From positions 1 through 37,098 of the forward strand of contig CAMJWT010000017.1 in NCBI GenBank assembly GCA_946409545.1: a stretch of 37,098 nucleotides of DNA. Direction: 5' to 3'. A program made the translations under genes and the position numbers. Shown here piece after piece: positions 32,868 to 37,098 of the stretch (position 1 is its first letter; the number at the start of each line of letters is the position of its first letter). The notes under the pieces were generated by a model that saw nothing but the letters and a program-made list of their open reading frames with translations, did not search any database and had not been told where the DNA came from. The DNA comes from RUG12783 sp946409545 (lineage in GTDB: Bacteria > Bacillota_I > Bacilli_A > RF39 > UBA660).

Positions 32868-34028
32868 TCACCTAGATCTCCCTTGTAATTTTAAACTATA
32901 TGGATCAACAAAAAAGACAATTCCACCTCTTGGTTTAAAATTAGTATTTCCATAAACAATCCATATAACATCTTTAGAGTCTACTGAAACATTATCATAT
33001 CCATCCGTAAATATTATTTTTAATGAAGCTTTTTTACTAAATGATTTAACAGCTACATCAAAGTCTGTTCCACCCCTTCCTTCTATCGTAAAACTATCTA
33101 ATTCTTCTTTATCTTTGATAGAATGGAAACCATAAAAATCAGTATCAAAACAACCTATTTTTATTTCAAAATCATCAAAAATATTTTTACATTCACGAAG
33201 AAAGGCTTTAACTAGTTCATCATCGACACTACCACTAGTATCAATTAATATTTCAATATTAGCTTTCCTAATTAATTCAAAAGGATATTTATATATTCCT
33301 TCTTCATCAAATTCTCCTTGATGCAAGTTATAATCAGTAGAAACTATTTTTCTCTTTTTTCTTTGTAGAAAAGTTTTCCAATCAATAACTGGTGCTGAAC
33401 TACCAACAGTATCAATTTTTTTGGAGTCAGACCCCATTGCTCCCATTCCAAGACCATCGCGGATATCTTGATTTTCATCATGAACTAATTTTTTATTAAC
33501 ATCTGTTATATTATGTTCAGTGATATTAGGGATATCTTCTGTTACTTCTTCCTCTTCTTTACTATCCCATTCATCATGTGATGCCACATAACTTTCTTCT
33601 TTAGCATGACGATACTTAGACATTAACTCATCACAATCAGGTCTATTTTTTACCATTTCATAGTATTCTTCCGCACTATAGTCAAGAGCATCAGGACAAT
33701 CAATTACCCCTTCAACAAGAGGAAGCCCATTTTTCTTTATAATTTGATTTATTACAGCATCAGTTGCATAATTCCATATTTCAATATCTCTATCTTCCAT
33801 TCTTGATATATGTTTTAAGGTAATATGCATTAATTCATGAGCAATAATAGATACTTGTTCATCCAAAGATATTGTTTGAAAAAAATCGGAATTATAATAG
33901 ATAGTATTACCATTAGTACAAGCCGTGTTAACACTATTTTTCTCAATAAACTTAATATTACTGATAATAATTTTAAAAATTGGAAAATAAATTAAAGTTC
34001 TATTTATTACAGAATTAATATTAAACAT
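32868..34028 (-). CDS. HExxH metallopeptidase-like and VWA domain protein (DUF2201-type)
   Basis: A 386-aa cytoplasmic-looking protein. The N-terminal half carries HELMH (64-68) in SIIAHELMHITLKHISR, a zincin-like motif as in DUF2201_N/PF13203 proteins. A charged, flexible linker (about 135-215) follows. The C-terminal VWA-like domain has the MIDAS motif DTSGS (263-267), GRGGTDF (317-323) and FTDG (340-343). Such proteins pair with MoxR-type AAA+ ATPases as metal-insertion or complex-assembly chaperones. The start is the ATG at 34028, which overlaps the stop of the preceding gene (ATGTTTAA). An in-frame TTG 60 nt upstream would add an oddly hydrophobic stretch inside the previous gene and lacks a ribosome binding site. 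The gene ends in TGA, rare in this window. Confidence 0.88.
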   Translation of the reverse strand: MFNINSVINRTLIYFPIFKIIISNIKFIEKNSVNTACTNGNTIYYNSDFFQTISLDEQVSIIAHELMHITLKHISRMEDRDIEIWNYATDAVINQIIKKNGLPLVEGVIDCPDALDYSAEEYYEMVKNRPDCDELMSKYRHAKEESYVASHDEWDSKEEEEVTEDIPNITEHNITDVNKKLVHDENQDIRDGLGMGAMGSDSKKIDTVGSSAPVIDWKTFLQRKKRKIVSTDYNLHQGEFDEEGIYKYPFELIRKANIEILIDTSGSVDDELVKAFLRECKNIFDDFEIKIGCFDTDFYGFHSIKDKEELDSFTIEGRGGTDFDVAVKSFSKKASLKIIFTDGYDNVSVDSKDVIWIVYGNTNFKPRGGIVFFVDPYSLKLQGRSR

Positions 34029-34392
34029 CAACAATTCCCAAAAGAGCAAATAACTCTTTATTAATATTATTCTTATTACCAACAACAATAATTTTAGTAT
34101 TACGTGGTAATGATAAAGTTTGATAAGCTTTATCTTTTACCATATAAGATAATATTCTTTGATTAGAAATATTAATATCATCAGCATTAATAATTATGAA
34201 CATTCTTTTCGTATTTCTATTTTCATTAACAAAATTCGTTAATAAATCTATGAAGTCTGTTTGATTATCACCATTAATCTCAAAAGAAGGATATTTTCTT
34301 ACTACATTTAAAAGAGCTTTTTCTTTCAAATAAACGGGATTAATTGTTTCAAAAAGAAAATGTAAATAACGGTCAGCATTATTATTTTCCAT
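34021..34392 (-). CDS. small protein resembling a P-loop-less AAA+ core
   Basis: A 123-aa soluble protein. Residues 63-109 (RMFIIINADDINISNQ... TKIIVVGNKNN) line up with the Walker B to sensor 1 stretch of the adjacent MoxR-type ATPase (RCVLLLDEFDKLTPNM... VDIILAGNTEE, 373-421), with similar spacing. Upstream, ALLNVVRKYPSFEINGDNQTDF resembles the helix and strand after the ATPase P-loop. There is no GxxGxGK motif, and the Walker B acidic pair is shifted (NADD), so it should not hydrolyse ATP. It may be a regulatory or structural subunit. AGGAG stands 9 nt before the ATG at 34392; an in-frame ATG 18 nt earlier is less well placed. It overlaps the ATPase gene by 11 nt. Confidence 0.72.
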   Translation of the reverse strand: MENNNADRYLHFLFETINPVYLKEKALLNVVRKYPSFEINGDNQTDFIDLLTNFVNENRNTKRMFIIINADDINISNQRILSYMVKDKAYQTLSLPRNTKIIVVGNKNNINKELFALLGIVDV

Positions 34393-36265
34393 AATTAGAT
34401 CTCCTTTCATCTAATCTACTTTTAGCTAATTTAAATTTTAAAATATCATCATCAGTATCATTTATTTCAACCCATCTCTTTTCAAAAAGAGCTCGATATT
34501 CATTTAAATTATAACGATCAATAAATAATAATGAATTATATATTTCTTCTTCTGTTCTTGCTGTTGCTATTAAACAATTAATAATAATTTGAATCTTATC
34601 ATGTGTTAGATCAAAAAGATCAGAAGGAATATTTCCTCTAAGGATATCTTCGATACGAAGCTCTATATATAACTCCATAAATGCTTCAAAATCTTCTCTT
34701 GTTGATTTATCCATATATGGTTCTAAGTATGGATATCCTTTTCCACGAGATGCTTTTAATTCTTCACTAATTTTTTGATCCCAACTTCTTGGAGTTAAGC
34801 TTCTTGCATAATCATAATCACCATCTTCATCTTTAACATCTTGAAGAATTCTACTAGGGAAATTATGAAGATAAGCTCTAACAATTGGATCAATATCATG
34901 TTTAGATGCCCATTTTAACCAATCAATAGCATCAACTGTAACTTCAACCCTTGTTAATCTACTTGCAACTTCACCAGAAATATTAAAGGCCGCATCAGAA
35001 TATTCTTCTGTATTACCAGCTAAAATAATATCGACATTATCAGGAATTACCCATCCAGCAATAGTTCTTGGATCATCAACGATACCATTAATAAACACTT
35101 GCATATTAGGTGTTAATTTATCAAATTCATCTAACAATAAAACACATCTTTCATTATTTTGTCGACATCTATTAGACATCTCCATTAATTGAACATGCCA
35201 TTCTGGTTCACTTGTTGCTGTTCTTCCTCGTTCACTATGTTCAATGGTTTTATCACCATCTTTTGTGATTGTTTTATCACCAGGAACAACCATTGTTTTA
35301 CCTGTAAAAGTATCTGGAGTAAATGTTGCAATATTAAATGATAAACAATTCTTATTTATACTTTTAGCAATTTGGGTTTTACCAATTCCAGGATGACCTA
35401 CTAAATAAGGTATCCTTTTTTCGCCCATCAAGATTCTTCTTATCTTTTGTTCAAGACTAAGTTTTACTCTTTTATCACCAAATGGACTATTTACCGGCTT
35501 CTTTTCTTCTTTCATAACTTTTTTTACACCTAATTCTTCGACAAATTCATCGCTTTCAAGAAAGGCTTTTAAAGCTGACTTATCATAATCACATCTACAT
35601 CCTTCAGAAAAGAACAAGGGATTATTACATATTGCCCTACCAGTTTGTTTATCAACAGTCCAAGTAAGAGGTGAAACAACACCAACAAAAGGTGCCTCTA
35701 TATCTATACTATCATCAATCTTACCATCTTCTTTTTTCTTCATGAAAACATACTCTTCACCAGTTTGTTTATTTTTATATACTCGTAATTGTGTTTTCTT
35801 TCCATCTTTATCAATAAAAATAGTTATTTTACGACCAGATTCAACAATATCTCCCATCATTAAATCGACATTTAATTTCCTTAAAGTATCACTAGATTCA
35901 ACAGGAGAAGTTAATCCTCTACCATATTCAATAGTAATAGTTTCTTCATCTTCTGAAATAACACGACTATCACCTTTTATTTCATCATAACTAATTATTG
36001 GTAAAACATAATTATATTGGTACATATCCCACGAAAATTCACCTTCATGACCAGTGACAATAGGTAAACGATATGTACCACCACGATTAGCTACAGAATC
36101 ATAATCTTTTAACGTTAGAGTAGTAGAAAAATCCATCTTAGTATCAATACTTAAAGCTTTTGCTTGGTTTAAATTAATAATTGCTGCATAACGCTTTACT
36201 CTATCTACAATTTCTTTTATTTTACCAGATTCTAATGATCTTCTACTTAATATACTAAAAGCCAT
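34382..36265 (-). CDS. MoxR-type AAA+ ATPase with long N-terminal extension
   Basis: A 627-aa protein. Residues 1-265 are an unrecognised beta-rich extension with a Cys cluster (GCRCDYD, 222-228). The AAA+ core follows: Walker A GHPGIGKT (290-297), Walker B LLLDEFDK (376-383), sensor 1 ILAGN (414-418) and SRLTRVEV with a likely Arg finger (436-442). A C-terminal helical lid region contains RSLTPRSWDQKI. MoxR-type ATPases act with VWA proteins to remodel or mature target complexes. AGGAGG stands before the ATG. It is the first gene of an operon with the half-AAA protein, the HExxH/VWA protein and a lipoprotein. The extension doubles the usual MoxR length (about 330 aa) and probably sets the target. 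Confidence 0.88.
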   Translation of the reverse strand: MAFSILSRRSLESGKIKEIVDRVKRYAAIINLNQAKALSIDTKMDFSTTLTLKDYDSVANRGGTYRLPIVTGHEGEFSWDMYQYNYVLPIISYDEIKGDSRVISEDEETITIEYGRGLTSPVESSDTLRKLNVDLMMGDIVESGRKITIFIDKDGKKTQLRVYKNKQTGEEYVFMKKKEDGKIDDSIDIEAPFVGVVSPLTWTVDKQTGRAICNNPLFFSEGCRCDYDKSALKAFLESDEFVEELGVKKVMKEEKKPVNSPFGDKRVKLSLEQKIRRILMGEKRIPYLVGHPGIGKTQIAKSINKNCLSFNIATFTPDTFTGKTMVVPGDKTITKDGDKTIEHSERGRTATSEPEWHVQLMEMSNRCRQNNERCVLLLDEFDKLTPNMQVFINGIVDDPRTIAGWVIPDNVDIILAGNTEEYSDAAFNISGEVASRLTRVEVTVDAIDWLKWASKHDIDPIVRAYLHNFPSRILQDVKDEDGDYDYARSLTPRSWDQKISEELKASRGKGYPYLEPYMDKSTREDFEAFMELYIELRIEDILRGNIPSDLFDLTHDKIQIIINCLIATARTEEEIYNSLLFIDRYNLNEYRALFEKRWVEINDTDDDILKFKLAKSRLDERRSNYGK

Positions 36266-36316
36266 CTCTATCCTCCTATATCATAGTAACATATTATTAG
36301 CAATTTGTCGAATAAT

Positions 36317-36348
36317 AAAAGGAACAGATATTAATATCTATTCCTTTT
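36317..36348 (-). terminator. terminator of the terminal two-gene operon
   Basis: Long 16-bp inverted repeat centred on 36332/36333 with arms AAAAGGAACAGATATT and AATATCTATTCCTTTT; the single imperfect position is a U.G pair in minus-strand RNA. It overlaps the stop codon at 36331. The T tail is short and broken. Confidence 0.75.
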
Positions 36349-36570
36349 AATAAACATTTTAGGTTTATCGATTTTTTCTCTTTGTATAAGATCATAAGTA
36401 CGATGATTTATTTCAACACAATTTCTTATAACAGGGTTTGATAATAACTCATCAATTTGTTCTTCTACATATCCAAGTTTCTTTAAAAAAATTGTTAAAG
36501 ATTCTGTTGTACCATAAAACTCCTCTGGATGTTCCATCATATATTGATCTAATAATGCGTATGTTTTCAT
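36331..36570 (-). CDS. hypothetical protein, 79 aa
   Basis: Small soluble, mostly helical protein (MKTYALLDQYMMEHPEEF... LTIFLKKLGYVEEQIDELL) with a basic C-terminus (KIDKPKMFIKRNRY). Family not recognised. AGAGAGGA precedes the ATG, 11 nt after the stop of the 151-aa gene, so the two share a transcript. Confidence 0.7.
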   Translation of the reverse strand: MKTYALLDQYMMEHPEEFYGTTESLTIFLKKLGYVEEQIDELLSNPVIRNCVEINHRTYDLIQREKIDKPKMFIKRNRY

Positions 36571-36581
36571 ATTATTCCTCT

Positions 36582-37037
36582 CTAATGTTTTTTTACATCT
36601 TCAGTATAAGTATCTTTCCAACTACCTTTAGGCATATATTTAGAAATATCTTTACCTGAAAATTTATCATCAACAAATTGATCATATTTTTCTTTACTCA
36701 TCGAATTAAAGTGATTATACCAAAAAGTATACCAAGCAAGATATGATTTACTTCTTTCAACATGTTCTGTTTCACTTGGTTCACGACTAAACTCTACTCC
36801 ATATTTTCTAGTTGAATAAACTAAATATTCTAAATTGTATTGAGCATCAAGTAATTCTTTTGAAGCAACTTTAGCTGCCCAAGGTTTACCAGAATCATGA
36901 ATTGCCCAAAAGATAGCAGCAGACAAATTATCAATTTTTTTCCAAATATCAATTTCATCTAATTTATCAATAAAGTCAGGATCTTCTAATGTATTATATA
37001 ATCCCCATATTTTCTTACTTTCTTTTTTCTTTGCCAT
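36582..37037 (-). CDS. hypothetical protein, 151 aa
   Basis: Soluble protein of unknown family, beginning MAKKKESKKIWGLYN and unusually rich in Trp and Tyr (IFWAIHDSGKPWAAKVA, SYLAWYTFWYNHFNSM). This suggests a compact alpha-helical fold. There is no signal peptide or span. AAAGGA precedes the ATG at 37037; an in-frame TTG 18 nt upstream overlaps that site. The TTGACT/TAGAAT promoter at 37066-37094 drives it and the 79-aa gene. Confidence 0.72.
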   Translation of the reverse strand: MAKKKESKKIWGLYNTLEDPDFIDKLDEIDIWKKIDNLSAAIFWAIHDSGKPWAAKVASKELLDAQYNLEYLVYSTRKYGVEFSREPSETEHVERSKSYLAWYTFWYNHFNSMSKEKYDQFVDDKFSGKDISKYMPKGSWKDTYTEDVKKH

Positions 37038-37065
37038 AATATAAAATCCTTTCAAGATGTTTTAT

Positions 37066-37094
37066 ATTCTATCTTATATTACTATTAGAGTCAA
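37066..37094 (-). promoter_or_regulatory. promoter of the terminal two-gene operon
   Basis: On the minus strand TTGACT (37094-37089), 17-bp spacer, TAGAAT (37071-37066), about 28 bp upstream of the ATG at 37037. Confidence 0.7.
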
Positions 37095-37098
37095 TTTA

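Noticed and set aside
34029..34088. Twenty-residue N-terminal extension of the HExxH/VWA protein
   Set aside because: It starts at TTG without a ribosome binding site inside the preceding gene, while the ATG at 34028 forms a clean ATGTTTAA overlap.
1..37098. Recoded TGA as tryptophan (Mycoplasma-type code)
   Set aside because: All recognisable proteins use TGG for Trp and read through no TGA, and the VWA gene ends at a TGA just before a well-placed ribosome binding site. A single TGA stop is thin evidence, but nothing supports recoding.

Overview
The window is about 37 kb of very AT-rich, densely packed bacterial chromosome. It looks like a low-GC Firmicutes/Bacilli-type organism, probably an uncultured gut-type lineage, although no rRNA is present to fix the taxon. 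Supporting signs are strong AGGAGG/AGGTGA ribosome binding sites, sigma-A type promoters (TTGACA/TATAAT), U-tailed intrinsic terminators, SRP, SMC-ScpAB and peptidoglycan genes, SpaA-type wall proteins with a sortase-like signal, and TAA/TAG stops with a rare TGA stop. All but two genes lie on the minus strand. No rRNA, tRNA, CRISPR array, insertion sequence or phage module was seen, and no gene-free stretch exceeds about 220 bases.

Layout, left to right. (1) 43-1715: a small unknown gene and ffh. (2) 1760-6556: an operon read ftsY > ylxM > herA-like ATPase > cadherin-like membrane protein. It sits next to ffh, so the usual ftsY-ylxM-ffh block is split by a HerA/surface-protein pair. (3) 6632-8274: cca and apt. 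(4) 8361-9939: an unrecognised 471-residue protein preceded by an overlapping 56-codon gene. (5) 9994-13770: ruvA-ruvB-queA-AI-2E family exporter. (6) 13874-17196: two membrane-anchored proteins with related DUF5011/Ig-like stalks, one ending in a serine hydrolase and the other in a ComEC-like metallo-beta-lactamase fold. (7) 17242-20555: a prepilin-like protein with a BspA-type repeat, a polytopic membrane protein and a 33-residue single-span protein, divergent from a GspE/PilB ATPase at 20658-21983. The shared intergenic region holds a large palindrome over the ATPase promoter. (8) 22013-26029: scpA-scpB and murG-murB-divIB. (9) 26120-27415: a SpaA-repeat wall protein ending in NPKTN. (10) 27481-30240: a HelD/UvrD-like helicase divergent from a small membrane protein, with overlapping -35 boxes and a terminator-like hairpin in the helD leader. 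(11) 30257-31756: deoD, a small membrane protein and a flavodoxin. (12) 31805-37037: an unknown gene, then a four-gene operon of a MoxR-type AAA+ ATPase, a small protein resembling a P-loop-less AAA+ core, a HExxH + VWA protein and a lipoprotein, then two unknown genes.

The least ordinary parts are the MoxR/half-AAA/VWA/lipoprotein operon, the paired DUF5011 ectoenzymes beside the pilin locus, the HerA pair inside the SRP block, and the helD leader. Several gene starts were moved downstream from in-frame TTG codons to ATGs with a good ribosome binding site. In two cases the rejected N-terminal extension contains promoter elements.
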